DNA of 64,000 nt from the NCBI RefSeq assembly GCF_030816015.1, contig NZ_JAUSXN010000001.1:62001-126000 (forward strand). Direction: 5' to 3'. Below are positions 52,209 through 62,121 of this stretch, piece after piece. The stretch's first letter is position 1. Each line of letters begins with the position of its first letter. The notes beneath the pieces were generated by a model. It was not told where the DNA came from. It made no database searches and saw nothing but the letters and a program-made list of their open reading frames with translations. Origin of the DNA: Pedobacter sp. W3I1 (GTDB lineage Bacteria > Bacteroidota > Bacteroidia > Sphingobacteriales > Sphingobacteriaceae). Both the position numbers and the translations under genes were made by a program.

Positions 52209-55200
52209 TTAACTTCCGCCTAATACTTTTTCAATATATTTCTTAACGTCTTTATTCACCTTTTCATCTATGTTACCATGCTCAAGATCTGACCCTTTTT
52301 TGTAATGGTTTCGCACTTTGGTTTTTTTTGAATCAGAAGATTTATTCGGTCCTCCATTAGAACCAGGTGAGTTAGTTGTTCCACTGTCTGCACTCTTATT
52401 CTTTTTGCTGCTACCGCTCGATGTTTGCGATGCACTAGATCTGCCTGAGTCATTCGATTGATAGAAATTCTGATTTTCTTTAACATTGTCCGGGATAATA
52501 GTGTTAACTGATGAGTTTTGAAGTGGTCCATCAGATGCATCAACGGTAACAAGTAAATCAACGGTGATCCCCTCCTCTTTTAATGCCTCAGACAATTCAA
52601 CAGCAAAATCGCCACCATAACTATATCCATATAAAATTACTTTTTCGCCTTTCGAGTAATTCTCTTTTATAAAACCTAATGCATTTTTAACAGAGCTACC
52701 AGATGTCCAGCCCGGGGTAATTACCCTCGATTGTAATTCTATGCGGTGATCATCAGCAAATTTCTGTGCATCTCTAATAACTTTACCTGTTGTTCCCGCA
52801 TCACCTGTTTTGGCATCAACTGTTTTTCCGCCACCCGTAGGTCCGCCCGTAAATGCAATAATAATATCACGTCCATCAGTGTCAATATAGCTCAAAGGAT
52901 TATTTATAGCATAACTATATGGCGAAAATTGGTGAAATTTTTCAGCTTTCGCATCAATTCCATTCCACCTTCCAATAATAGGATCATAGAACCTTGCACC
53001 GTAATCATACTGCCCCAGCTCCTCCTGAATCTCCTTGCCGTTATAAAGATACTTATTATCCACTGATCCCTGCATAGAAGTGTTCCTCTTCCCAAACGCA
53101 TAGTAATCATCTTTCTGTAAGGGCGAGATAAGCCCGTTTACCACATCAAAGGTATAGCGTACGTTACCCAAATGGTCGCTTAGGTTATAATGATAGGTAT
53201 AAGTGCCACCATTGTTCTGTGCCACGCCTTCCTCGGTATGGATAATATCTATTGATCCATCCGGTTTATATTCTATACCACCAATATAGTTCCTTACCGA
53301 GCCGTTGCTGGTCTTGGCCAGCTTGTTTCCCGAAGCGTCATAAGTATATGATAGGTTGACAGGTGTGCCTGTGGTACGGATTGCCGTTGCCGGGAGATTA
53401 AGGTAATTATATGTTAACCTGAAACCGTTCAGTCCGTCCTTTGTAGAATTGCCATTCGCATCGTACTCATAGTCCTGTGTGGTTAAGCCACTTACATTCT
53501 GCAACCTGTTGCTGTTGCCTGAACTGTAATAGTTATATGCTTTGGGCCCGGCACCATCACGGTCAAGGCTCGCGATATTGCCCATCACATCATAGGTCAA
53601 CGCTTCGCTCATCGATACACCTGCGACTGTGGAAGCCGATCCCAGCCTGTTCAGTTTGTCATAGCTATAGTTAAATATATTTGCTGTTGGATTTGCTGCA
53701 TTGCTCCAGTCCCAGTACTGTCTGGTGATGTTGCCATTATAGCCCTGCGAAACTCCATCTTCATAATCAAGCTTCATACTGAACTGATCGGACGTACTGT
53801 TTTTCAACCAGCCACGCTCATTATAGCCAAAGGTGGTAGCCTGGACATCGTTATGCAGGTTCTTCTTGGCCAGTTGCCCGATCTCGTTGTATTCCAGATG
53901 GCTCAGTGCCACCTCTCCTTGACTGTTGATATTCTCAAAAGTAGCAATCTTACGGCCCATGTGGTCGTATTCGTAACGGTTGTCAATGGCTGTTTCCACT
54001 CCGTTTGCAGTATGGGTACGTGTACTGGCGGTAAGTTCGCCAATAAAACTGTAGGTATTATCTACCACATCGGCACCGTTCATTTGATGGCTACTTTTAC
54101 TCTGTACCACACGTCCTTCAAGATCGTAATAGTTTACCGTAAGCAACATTGTTCCGTTACCAAGGTTTTTCACTTTAGAGCCTGTAAGCAAACTTCTAGT
54201 ACGTTCTTTTGGTGCCTGGTTACCTGTTGGTGCTCCAAAGCTGTTCCCTGGAAAATCGTAGTCATCGTAATAGTTCAGTACATAGTAATCTCCAATACTA
54301 CCCTGCGGTATGACATCGTTGCTATAACCTGTCTGGGTATTTGAAGCATCACGCCTTTCATAGGCAGCAGTTCCGTTTGCCAGCCCCTGGAAATAAGACA
54401 GGTAATTGGTGTTCGCCTCACCGTTATGAACATTATCAATGTACCGACCGCTTATCACTATCCTGCCGAAAGAGTCATATTTGCTAAAATTCCATTCCTG
54501 AGGACTTTTACTTCGCTGGTTCGCATCCTGGCTCATAACCATTTGATCCAGCTTATTATAAACAATAAGCTCCCAGCCTTTGCCCGGTATCTTTTTCTCA
54601 ATCATTCTTTTACGCCCATCATAATGGTAGCCGTAAATAAATTCATCGAACACTGGTTGGCTTTCATCAAAACTGTTTATCGGACTCTGCCCGTTTTCAT
54701 TAACCGCCGGCGGTAGCACATAGCGCAGGTTGCCCAGGTCGTCATAAACATAGTAGGTGGACAGGCTTTTACCAGCAGTCTCCCAGATCCGTTTCAGCAC
54801 CACGCGTCCCTCAAAATCCTTGAACTCCTCTGTGGTACCTGCTTTTAAATCGGTCAGTTTCCAGTTCTCGTCCCTGCTAACGGTTTTGTACAGTTTTCCC
54901 GGTCCGTAAACCGTCGCCCCTGCGCCATTATCGGTATCATTGACCGCCCAGAGCTTCACCTCGTTTTCAAGGTTCGTGCCATATTCTGCCTTTACGGTAT
55001 GTCCACCGCCAATCTGCCAGGCTTCGCCCGGGGCACCCTGCTGTTGTAAACGGTTCAGGGGGGATGACTCGAACACTGTTTCGGCAAACGGGTACGCCGT
55101 AGCTTTTATCCCAGCTGTCGGGGTATTATAAAAAGCCACCTGGTCGCCGGTTGCCGTGTTACGGAAACTTCCTGTGGTGCCGGTCTGCGAAGCGTATGGC

Positions 55201-56675
55201 TGGTATTTATATTTTTCGCGGCCAAAGGCATCATAGGCTACCGGCTTTACAATATCCTTAAAGCCCGGGCTTCCCTGTACCTGTACGGCTTGCAAAGGCC
55301 GTCCAAGGCCGTCAAAATATTGGATCGTTTCGTTCACCTCACAGGTTGTCAGGCCTGTGAGATTATCCGGATTGATCCCCGCGGTTTTAAATATTCTGGT
55401 GCTAATATAGTTCTGGTCGGTACTGGCCGTAGCCGAAAAGGGAACACATTGTCTGAATGATTGAGCGGGGACAGAGGTCAATATAACGAAAGCGGAAATC
55501 GCAGGGATCACAGACTGGTTATATCCGCCAGCAAACACATAATTGACCGGGTCAGCTATTGCACGCAGGATATCCTGAAGTGTACCTGTATGTGTGCCGT
55601 TATAATAACCGTTGCCCTGCGCCTGGGTGAAAGATCTGACAACGGGTATTTCATCAGGACCCGGGACCGCAGGAGAAACAGAAGTCTGTGCTGTATTCGC
55701 ACTGCCTGCCCAGGCCCCCCGGGTATTCAGCGCAGAGATAAACCTTGGCCCGGACTCTGGCCCCTGGTAAATAATCAGCTGGTCCCCATTTGTGGACAGG
55801 CCAAATTTTTCCGTCTGATAAAAACTGGTATTTGATGGACTGTACCTGATGGCCTGGCCCGCTCTGACCCCTCCGGTAGGAACGATGTAGGTCAGGGTTC
55901 CCTCAGATGGATAAAAGCTCCCACCGTTCCAGCCTTTATCTGTAATTTTGATGGCTGTACCGGCACTGATGTTTCTGAGCGCCAAAAAAACAATGTCTTC
56001 GGTTATTTTATCATTGTAGGCAATAACGGAAAAATCACCCGGGCCAAGGTGCGAAACATTTCCCTTTATAAAGCTTAGGTTCACATGTGATATACTGCCG
56101 TACCAGTTATTGAAATCCCCCAGGTCATCAAGAAAATCACCATGGGAAACATCGATATACTGTGCGTAGCGGTAACAGGCCCTGTTGACCAGGCATACCG
56201 CAGTCTGTCCGTTTGTCAGTCCCTGGGGCAGTGCGCTGCTGCTGCTGTCGTCCCTTGAGATCCAATTTCTGGCGTTATAGTTTAGGGCATATATGCAGGT
56301 CCCAGATGCGTATGCACCCGTGAAGATAATAATCTGGTCGCCGCTGGCAGCAAGATCAAAAACCCCTATCATACTGAATTCTGCAGTGCCGGCCGTGCCA
56401 TCATTCAAACTGATGGTCAGGATCTGACCGGCGGTCATCGACATCGGGCTACGGGTGGACAGATAACCTTCTCCTGCCCTGAACCTTCCGTCAGGCATCA
56501 TTCCCGAATCGGTAATCCCAAACGATTCGTTACTGAACGAACGCGTCGCCATGACCGTAATCTGGTCGTCCCCGGCACTGTTGAACCCAAGTATCACAAT
56601 GTCCCCCGGCTGTAAAGAGGCATGCACAATTGAAAAATGTGCCATAAATGCAAACAATAATAATATTTTTTTCAC
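52209..56675 (-). CDS. Sec-exported Rhs/YD-repeat toxin with C-terminal hydrolase domain
   Basis: 1488 residues. Sec signal peptide (MKKILLLFAFMAHFSIVHAS). Two tandem N-terminal repeats of a ~185-residue β-domain follow (LQPGDIVILGFNSAGDDQI and LGPGDFSVIAYNDKITED), then a DUF6443 stretch (VNETIQYFDGLGRPLQAVQV near 440), YD repeats from about 580, and the Rhs core YDYGARFYDPIIGRWNGID. After DTDGRDI the last ~235 residues form an α/β-hydrolase-like toxin: VILYGYSYGGD (Ser1352), TVDASDG (Asp1379) and LEHGNID (His1466), with a ~50-residue Ser/Lys-rich insert before the His. Unlike the T6SS Rhs, this one is exported by Sec. Pairs with the gene just upstream. The triad is read by eye. Confidence 0.87.
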   Translation of the reverse strand: MKKILLLFAFMAHFSIVHASLQPGDIVILGFNSAGDDQITVMATRSFSNESFGITDSGMMPDGRFRAGEGYLSTRSPMSMTAGQILTISLNDGTAGTAEFSMIGVFDLAASGDQIIIFTGAYASGTCIYALNYNARNWISRDDSSSSALPQGLTNGQTAVCLVNRACYRYAQYIDVSHGDFLDDLGDFNNWYGSISHVNLSFIKGNVSHLGPGDFSVIAYNDKITEDIVFLALRNISAGTAIKITDKGWNGGSFYPSEGTLTYIVPTGGVRAGQAIRYSPSNTSFYQTEKFGLSTNGDQLIIYQGPESGPRFISALNTRGAWAGSANTAQTSVSPAVPGPDEIPVVRSFTQAQGNGYYNGTHTGTLQDILRAIADPVNYVFAGGYNQSVIPAISAFVILTSVPAQSFRQCVPFSATASTDQNYISTRIFKTAGINPDNLTGLTTCEVNETIQYFDGLGRPLQAVQVQGSPGFKDIVKPVAYDAFGREKYKYQPYASQTGTTGSFRNTATGDQVAFYNTPTAGIKATAYPFAETVFESSPLNRLQQQGAPGEAWQIGGGHTVKAEYGTNLENEVKLWAVNDTDNGAGATVYGPGKLYKTVSRDENWKLTDLKAGTTEEFKDFEGRVVLKRIWETAGKSLSTYYVYDDLGNLRYVLPPAVNENGQSPINSFDESQPVFDEFIYGYHYDGRKRMIEKKIPGKGWELIVYNKLDQMVMSQDANQRSKSPQEWNFSKYDSFGRIVISGRYIDNVHNGEANTNYLSYFQGLANGTAAYERRDASNTQTGYSNDVIPQGSIGDYYVLNYYDDYDFPGNSFGAPTGNQAPKERTRSLLTGSKVKNLGNGTMLLTVNYYDLEGRVVQSKSSHQMNGADVVDNTYSFIGELTASTRTHTANGVETAIDNRYEYDHMGRKIATFENINSQGEVALSHLEYNEIGQLAKKNLHNDVQATTFGYNERGWLKNSTSDQFSMKLDYEDGVSQGYNGNITRQYWDWSNAANPTANIFNYSYDKLNRLGSASTVAGVSMSEALTYDVMGNIASLDRDGAGPKAYNYYSSGNSNRLQNVSGLTTQDYEYDANGNSTKDGLNGFRLTYNYLNLPATAIRTTGTPVNLSYTYDASGNKLAKTSNGSVRNYIGGIEYKPDGSIDIIHTEEGVAQNNGGTYTYHYNLSDHLGNVRYTFDVVNGLISPLQKDDYYAFGKRNTSMQGSVDNKYLYNGKEIQEELGQYDYGARFYDPIIGRWNGIDAKAEKFHQFSPYSYAINNPLSYIDTDGRDIIIAFTGGPTGGGKTVDAKTGDAGTTGKVIRDAQKFADDHRIELQSRVITPGWTSGSSVKNALGFIKENYSKGEKVILYGYSYGGDFAVELSEALKEEGITVDLLVTVDASDGPLQNSSVNTIIPDNVKENQNFYQSNDSGRSSASQTSSGSSKKNKSADSGTTNSPGSNGGPNKSSDSKKTKVRNHYKKGSDLEHGNIDEKVNKDVKKYIEKVLGGS

Positions 56676-56681
56676 GGAGCG

Positions 56682-59600
56682 TTAATTTTTATAGTGATAA
56701 GTATTGTTCTTAATCACATTCCCGTTCTGGTCTTTTACATATTGCAGCCGCTGAGAGGAATCGTACTCGTAATAGCTGGTCATGCCCTTGGTATCAATGG
56801 AACTGGTCATACCCACCATAGGATCATATGTGTAGGTCGTTATCTGGGCATCCGAAGGCAAGATTCTTACATCATCTATTACACCGTTCAATGTTTGTCC
56901 GGTGTAAGCCTGCTCCCCGGAATAAACCCATTGACTTCCGCTTAAATACCACCAGCTGATGGAATAATTGCGTCCGTGGTAGCCTGGCGATAGTTTATCT
57001 GAAGTTGTATAACTTCCGCTGAAACTGTAGCGTCCAGTATGTGCCCCGCTTGCCGCTCCCGAAACGTTCTCAAAATTTTCGCTGAAAAACTCATCGCTAG
57101 CCGCATTCTTGCATTCTGCAATCAGATACTTTTGATTGTAGGCCCAGTGAAATCCTTGGGGCGAAGCTCCTGGCACAGTAACCTGTGTAAGATTGCCCAA
57201 ATTGTCATATGTATCATACGACAGTCGCAGCTTGTATTGTGAATCCGGATTGAATGTGGAACTAGCACTCGTGTGTGGAATTTGTCCTATTGAACGGTTT
57301 GAGAATTTAAAATTGGAAAGGGCAACTGGACCGCTATTCTCAAGGTAAGACGTTTTATCGACCAGAGCCTTTCCTCCTGCTTTGTATTCAAATAGCTTTC
57401 CTTCTGTTATCCTTGTTCCGTTTTCATCGCTTTGATAGCTGACCTGCTCGATTGGATAGGAAAGTTCGTTACTAGTTACCATATTATCAATAAAGCCTGT
57501 ACCTGGAGTGAAATCCTGCGGATAAGAAGAGAATGAAGTTTTAACTTTACCGTTACTTTGGGTTTCAACAACCCTGGTCAGTTGAATATGGGTAGGGTTA
57601 TCATAAAAATAATTTGTTGTAGTCTGCACATAACTATCTTGATTTGCGGAGTCATAAACAAACTCGTCACTCTGTTTCAGAAAACTCCACGCTGAAACTT
57701 TTTTAAATAAAGAAAAATCAAATTGGGCAGGCACAAAAGTTACTATGCTACCGCCAGAGCCTACTACAGGCGTTGTACTATTTATTTCTGGTGAAGCAAG
57801 AACAAGTTTCATACCTACAAGGTTTGTTTCATTCGGTTGCGTCGAGGACCGGAATCCCCAAAAACTTGACGGGTCATGGTAAATCTGATATTGATTTACT
57901 GTCTTATGAACCTTTGAAAATGAGCCGGTAGGTTTTTTGATAAAATCCGTTTTTTCCAGTAACCGCCCCCGCAAAAAATCATAGCTTGTATAGGGTGTAT
58001 AAGGAACTGAGGCATTGGTGGCAACATCCTGAAGGACTGAAAATTTATTCAAAATTTTGCCATTCTCGCCGTTTTCACCGCTTAGCTCAGTAACATACTC
58101 ATAACAGATCGATGATCCCGAAAATGAGTTGGTGGGGGTAACGCTCGTATTTACCCTATTTACGTATTTGCAGTTGAACACTGTTGGATTTTGCAACTGT
58201 ACCACAACACTGGGAGTATATATATAGTAATCCTGCGGAGGCGCTTTTGAAACAATCCCGCTGGAGTAATCAGTTTGAGGATCCTTATAACCATAAGCTT
58301 TAACCATTATATCGCTATTGTCGCCCTTTGCAGATGTTCTAATTTTTTTAATCCTTACACCACCAGTGTATGCGCTTGTAGCATAAGGAAATATCTCGTC
58401 AGTGATGACATCCCATGTAAGAACAGCACTATAGCTCCCCTCGCAACACTCCGGGCATTCGATAAGGAAACTTAACGTATAATCACTGCCGGCAAGTTTT
58501 CCAATATCACCTAAGTCAGCATAGTAGAAGGGGTAGACAACCGGCCCCGTTTCATTGATAAAAAAGGAAGCGCGTTTTATAGGGTTATCTGCTCTGGTGA
58601 GAAAAACGGTAGCTCCTCCGCCACCCTGAGGTGGACATTGTGAATTAAGAGTGAGTTTCAGATTTACTGCATGCTCCGGTATAGTAAAAACAGGTGGACT
58701 ATCCGTGTTCACACTATTATTGCCCCCAATTCCATGTGCGATGATCTTTTTTCCGGTCGGAACATTTGGTGGTATGGTGTATTCATTCTGTTCGTATTCA
58801 AATTCGGAGGTTCCCCCTGTAGGGTATTTCACTTTCACTAAACTGCAGTATTGCGTAAAGTTAGGGTCAGCGTCCCTATTTGCGCCATCTATTATTTGTA
58901 GATCTGGAGCTATAACTTTAGGCAGCAAAGTATTGTTACCCGTACGTCCGTTAAAATATCCCCAATAATCCTGTGCAAAGGAATTTCGTGGCGGCAGAAA
59001 AGTGTCACTAGTACCAAAATAATAAAACTGGTAAGCAGGCTTTCCTACTTCTGTTATTGCGTCAAGTTTTAGCCTGTATGCTTCCGGAGAAGTGCCCGAT
59101 GGGTCATTGGGACCAAAAAAAGAGTGACTTAACAAAATCCGCTTTAACAAAACTCCATTGGCCGACACATCTATTTCTGTTAAGATCCAGGCACCCGGAA
59201 GGTCTTTCCTCATACTGGACTGGTCATAGATAAAATCTACAGTTGTACCATCGCTCGTGGAAATTTTCTTCAGATACACATCATCACTGATCTCTACAGT
59301 ACTTTCCTTATCTATAGGGAGAAGATAATTGACCCCTGGTAGTGGGCAACCGTATTGATTATTCAATACGTGAGAATCAGATTGTACTCGGGCCTGTTTG
59401 TATGAATATGCAGCACTATAATATTCGAGATTGATCCACTTTCCATCAGGAGAAGTTATCCTCGTTAATTTATTCGTTTGATTATTACTGAAATCCATGT
59501 TGGGATTATAGACATCCGGTGGTATGACCACGTGTGAAATCTCATAGCTCCCAAAATAATATTTTACACCCGACTCATCCGTGAAGCCGCCGGTTTCAAC

Positions 59601-60155
59601 ACGAAGCAGCTCAAATGGCGCAGTAAAGGTTTGTCCAAATCCTGCTCCCGTAGAGATAAGACTTCCCGAATGCCCTGCAAAGTTATAAAAAACATCATCC
59701 GGCTCTATATCTACCTCACCTGCTGCAATATGCTTTGCATAATCATAATCAGGGCTTCCGGGTGAAGGATTAAAAGATGGACTAAGGGCTGTAAAATTAG
59801 GATACTGGTCGTACGAGAAATCAGGGAAACCGTTAACTTTCTTTGAAATAATTCCTCCGGCATTAAGGCTAAAGCCTAAACCTATACTGCTTGCAATTTC
59901 GTCGACCCTTATGCCACCGGCATGGTAATCAATTGATACAGGGAGTCTAGCTTTTCCTGCTGTTAACTCAATTATCGGGATCGAAATACTCGGCACTCCA
60001 GTATATAAAGAAACAGGGGTTTCCAGAAATTTCCCCAACGAGGCAACATCGGGCGAGGGTGGTGTCATTTTTTTAAGTATTGAATTGGCATCCTGCGCGG
60101 AGACCTTACCAGCTATAAAAACTGCCAATACCGATAAGAGTAAAAAATTTTTCAT
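56682..60155 (-). CDS. Large exported Rhs-family partner protein
   Basis: 1157 residues with a Sec signal (MKNFLLLSVLAVFIAGKVSA). The N-terminal part (VSLYTGVPSISIPIIELTAG, then LPVSIDYHAGGIRVDEIASSIGLGFSLNAGG) is the characteristic opening of Bacteroidota Rhs-associated proteins. YD-type repeats appear late (WAYNQKYLIAE, YEYDSSQRLQYVKDQNGN). It has no Rhs core end and no toxin tail. It ends 6 bp before the toxin-bearing Rhs gene, so they are one operon. By analogy with TcB/TcC of insect toxins, the two might assemble one shell around the toxin of the second protein. That is analogy only. Confidence 0.85.
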   Translation of the reverse strand: MKNFLLLSVLAVFIAGKVSAQDANSILKKMTPPSPDVASLGKFLETPVSLYTGVPSISIPIIELTAGKARLPVSIDYHAGGIRVDEIASSIGLGFSLNAGGIISKKVNGFPDFSYDQYPNFTALSPSFNPSPGSPDYDYAKHIAAGEVDIEPDDVFYNFAGHSGSLISTGAGFGQTFTAPFELLRVETGGFTDESGVKYYFGSYEISHVVIPPDVYNPNMDFSNNQTNKLTRITSPDGKWINLEYYSAAYSYKQARVQSDSHVLNNQYGCPLPGVNYLLPIDKESTVEISDDVYLKKISTSDGTTVDFIYDQSSMRKDLPGAWILTEIDVSANGVLLKRILLSHSFFGPNDPSGTSPEAYRLKLDAITEVGKPAYQFYYFGTSDTFLPPRNSFAQDYWGYFNGRTGNNTLLPKVIAPDLQIIDGANRDADPNFTQYCSLVKVKYPTGGTSEFEYEQNEYTIPPNVPTGKKIIAHGIGGNNSVNTDSPPVFTIPEHAVNLKLTLNSQCPPQGGGGATVFLTRADNPIKRASFFINETGPVVYPFYYADLGDIGKLAGSDYTLSFLIECPECCEGSYSAVLTWDVITDEIFPYATSAYTGGVRIKKIRTSAKGDNSDIMVKAYGYKDPQTDYSSGIVSKAPPQDYYIYTPSVVVQLQNPTVFNCKYVNRVNTSVTPTNSFSGSSICYEYVTELSGENGENGKILNKFSVLQDVATNASVPYTPYTSYDFLRGRLLEKTDFIKKPTGSFSKVHKTVNQYQIYHDPSSFWGFRSSTQPNETNLVGMKLVLASPEINSTTPVVGSGGSIVTFVPAQFDFSLFKKVSAWSFLKQSDEFVYDSANQDSYVQTTTNYFYDNPTHIQLTRVVETQSNGKVKTSFSSYPQDFTPGTGFIDNMVTSNELSYPIEQVSYQSDENGTRITEGKLFEYKAGGKALVDKTSYLENSGPVALSNFKFSNRSIGQIPHTSASSTFNPDSQYKLRLSYDTYDNLGNLTQVTVPGASPQGFHWAYNQKYLIAECKNAASDEFFSENFENVSGAASGAHTGRYSFSGSYTTSDKLSPGYHGRNYSISWWYLSGSQWVYSGEQAYTGQTLNGVIDDVRILPSDAQITTYTYDPMVGMTSSIDTKGMTSYYEYDSSQRLQYVKDQNGNVIKNNTYHYKN

Positions 60156-60874
60156 AATAATGAGACGTTAGAGGACAAGCGGACAATAAATCCACGGATT
60201 GATTAGACGGGTCAGACTGCTCTTAATACGATTTACCCTGTAAGAGAAATAGGAGTTTGCATTGAAATGTTCAATAGGGTTGATTGTGCCGAATTAAAAA
60301 TTGGCAGAGAGCTTTTCTTCTTCATGGGTTTGATATAGATTTCAATTGATCTAAATTCGAATATGATCAGTGATATAACGGATGGCAATGCAAATATAAT
60401 AAAATACTGTAATATCTATAGACTAAATAGATTTTTTAACAAAAAAATTAATTTTGATGAGTTAAGTATTCTATAGGTGTATTTCGGTGAAAGTGCCCCC
60501 TCTGTTTCGGGCCAAACTGGCCACCAACTTGATTACCGGATGATGCACATCTAAGTTCCTTTCCCTCTGAACAAATATACACTTCGGATCCAAATCCATT
60601 TTCCGCCGCACTTTTCGGTTTAATCCATCCTACTGCCAGATTTATCTTCAATTCAAACCTTCCTAAAGATCAAAATTCATCCGCAGGCATTGGTGGGCTT
60701 AAAAAAACGCCATAATCCCTCCAAAATAGAGAATCGACCATAGTACATCACAAATTGTAATATGCTCCCAGGAGCCTTTATTTTATGCAGAAATTGAAAA
60801 ATTATTCCCGAAAGCCAGTCGCTAAAAAAGCTGATCGAAAGATTAGATCGGCCAGTTTGCCCCGTAACAGGTGG
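60156..60874. other. Non-coding region with insertion-sequence debris
   Basis: 719 bp without a credible gene. Two stretches, about 60478-60541 and 60845-60935, carry repeated CCGGA/TTTCGGGCC/GTGGTCACTTT-type motifs like the multiple end repeats of IS21-family elements, lying on either side of ~300 bp of plain sequence. The right stretch abuts the truncated ISAon1-like transposase. Probably the scar of an old IS21-like insertion. The upstream region of the Rhs operon (60156-60300) has no clear promoter element that I can point to. Confidence 0.4.
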
Positions 60875-61644
60875 TCACTTTAAAGCGAAATGGGGTGACA
60901 GTTTAAATACGGAACGGACGGCCATTTTTGCCGAAATGCCCACTAGATCAGGGTACAGACCAAATAATAACTCAGCCCGGTATGATTGTGAAGGAGTCCA
61001 GTTCACCTCCCGCTTAAACAGTAGATATCTGCTTCTTGCCAGCAGTTCTTTTACGGTGTCGCCATTTTCCAGCAATTCCGGTATCCAGCGTCTTTTCGTA
61101 GTCTTGGCCAGCTCCATTTCTTTGTTTTCCTGCTCGATGGCCTCCCATCTATGCATTATCCTTATTTCCTGAACGCCTTCGCTAGCCAGTTGTTGTACGT
61201 GGAACTGATCGGAAACCAGTTCGGCATTAGGGAAGCACCGTTTAACTATCCGGGACATTGTTGGAGCAAGATCAAGGGTAACCTCTTTTACTTTTCTGCG
61301 CAAGCCTATTCTAATCTGAGAGAGGATTTTGATAACCGATTCGCTTTCGGTTCCTTTAACGATGGCGACAAGGGCACCTTTTTTACCTTTCGCAGCCTTA
61401 TTGGTCAGAACCGTATATAACTCTCCCTGAGAGAGGCTGGTTTCATCTATGGAAAGCTTTTCACCCAGATTCTCAGGAAAAGAAGCCAGTCCTCAGCATG
61501 TTCCAATTGATCCCAATCCGTAAATCCACTCAGATGGCTAGCATACTGCTCCTCAAGACGTTTACCATCAACTTCAAAGAAACGACTTAAAGTCTTACAG
61601 CTTATTGGGCTTGAATCCAAATAGTTTTTCAAAAAAAAATGCAA
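60875..61644 (-). pseudogene. ISAon1-family transposase, frameshifted and 3' truncated
   Basis: Two frames join into one ISL3-like transposase. The first (61447-61644) starts MHFFLKNYLDSSPISCKTLSRF and leaves its frame at EDWLLF. The second continues as PENLGEKLSIDETSLSQGELYT, then VTLDLAPTMSRIVKRCFPNA and FHVQQLASEGVQEIRIMHRWEAIEQ, to ARSRYLLFKREVNWTPSQ. The two Asp residues of the DDE set (SIDET, LDLAP) are visible. One missing T in a short run around 61470-61475 causes the break. The end (VGISAKMAVRSVFKLSPH) does not look like this family, so the true C-terminus is lost. Confidence 0.8.
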
Positions 61645-61975
61645 ACTCAGTAGTCATCTTCGTACCATCGGCAACCAGATTCCAGTCCCTGAAAACAATC
61701 TTTTTGGTATGGAGGTTTTGCCACTTGCGTCGCTTTACCTTCAAAAAACAAGGCTTTCCACGTAAAGGAAAGTCTCGAACGGTGATTTCATCGAAAAAAC
61801 CTTTAGAAATTAACTTTTCACCTGAATACTCCTCAGGATGAATATTTTTTTCTAAAAGATAAATGTAGTAAGAGCCTTCAGTAAGTTCGAATTTATCAAG
61901 TTCAAAGTATTCGGTTAAGCCTTCAGGCAGTATAAAAGATAATATTGAGCTGTCCAAAATAATAATGTTGAACAA
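61595..61975 (-). CDS. ISAon1-family transposase N-terminal region protein
   Basis: 126 residues. The segment DFPLRGKPCFLKVKRRKWQN, then IVFRDWNLVADGTKMTTEFAFF is typical of the small first ORF that precedes the transposase in ISAon1 elements. It overlaps the transposase frame by about 50 bp, suggesting translational coupling or frameshifting in the intact element. Here it belongs to a decayed copy. Confidence 0.8.
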   Translation of the reverse strand: MFNIIILDSSILSFILPEGLTEYFELDKFELTEGSYYIYLLEKNIHPEEYSGEKLISKGFFDEITVRDFPLRGKPCFLKVKRRKWQNLHTKKIVFRDWNLVADGTKMTTEFAFFFEKLFGFKPNKL

Positions 61976-62065
61976 AATTAAATAAACTTTTCAACTCCCC
62001 AACTTTTTTGCTTGATCCCCTTTTTCCTGCGAAAAAATGAATATTTTGGTGTTTTCAGAAAACGA

Positions 62066-62098
62066 AAAAGCCTGTAAACATTTTATTTACAGGCTTTT
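62066..62098 (-). terminator. Intrinsic terminator after tRNA-Asp
   Basis: AAAAGCCTGTAAA (62066-62078), a 7-nt loop and TTTACAGGCTTTT (62086-62098): a perfect 13-bp stem. It is located 24 bp downstream of the tRNA on the minus strand, followed there by CTTTTTCG. Confidence 0.85.
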
Positions 62099-62121
62099 AG
62101 TTAAATTTAAAACTATTTTCG

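Larger units (their letters stand above)
60875..61975 (-). mobile_element. Degenerate ISAon1-type (ISL3-like) element
   Basis: The region contains an N-terminal-region ORF (61595-61975) and a broken transposase (60875-61644) in the usual overlapping order. The transposase is frameshifted near 61472 and its C-terminus appears replaced after YPDL (around 60950), so the element should be inactive. No inverted repeats were found. Confidence 0.7.

Noticed and set aside
53853..54344. A 163-codon plus-strand frame inside the Sec-exported Rhs gene
   Set aside because: Antisense to YD repeats, with no start context or family resemblance. The minus-strand frame is continuous and convincing.
60448..60651. 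A 67-codon minus-strand ORF upstream of the Rhs operon
   Set aside because: Its end overlaps IS21-like end repeats and the translation (QVGGQFGPKQRGHFHRN) is what such repeats give when translated. Treated as debris.
61447..61644. Programmed frameshifting to join the ISAon1 transposase halves
   Set aside because: The junction lacks a convincing slippery heptamer, the break lies inside the transposase rather than at the usual ORF overlap, and the C-terminus is also lost, so decay or a sequence error is more likely.
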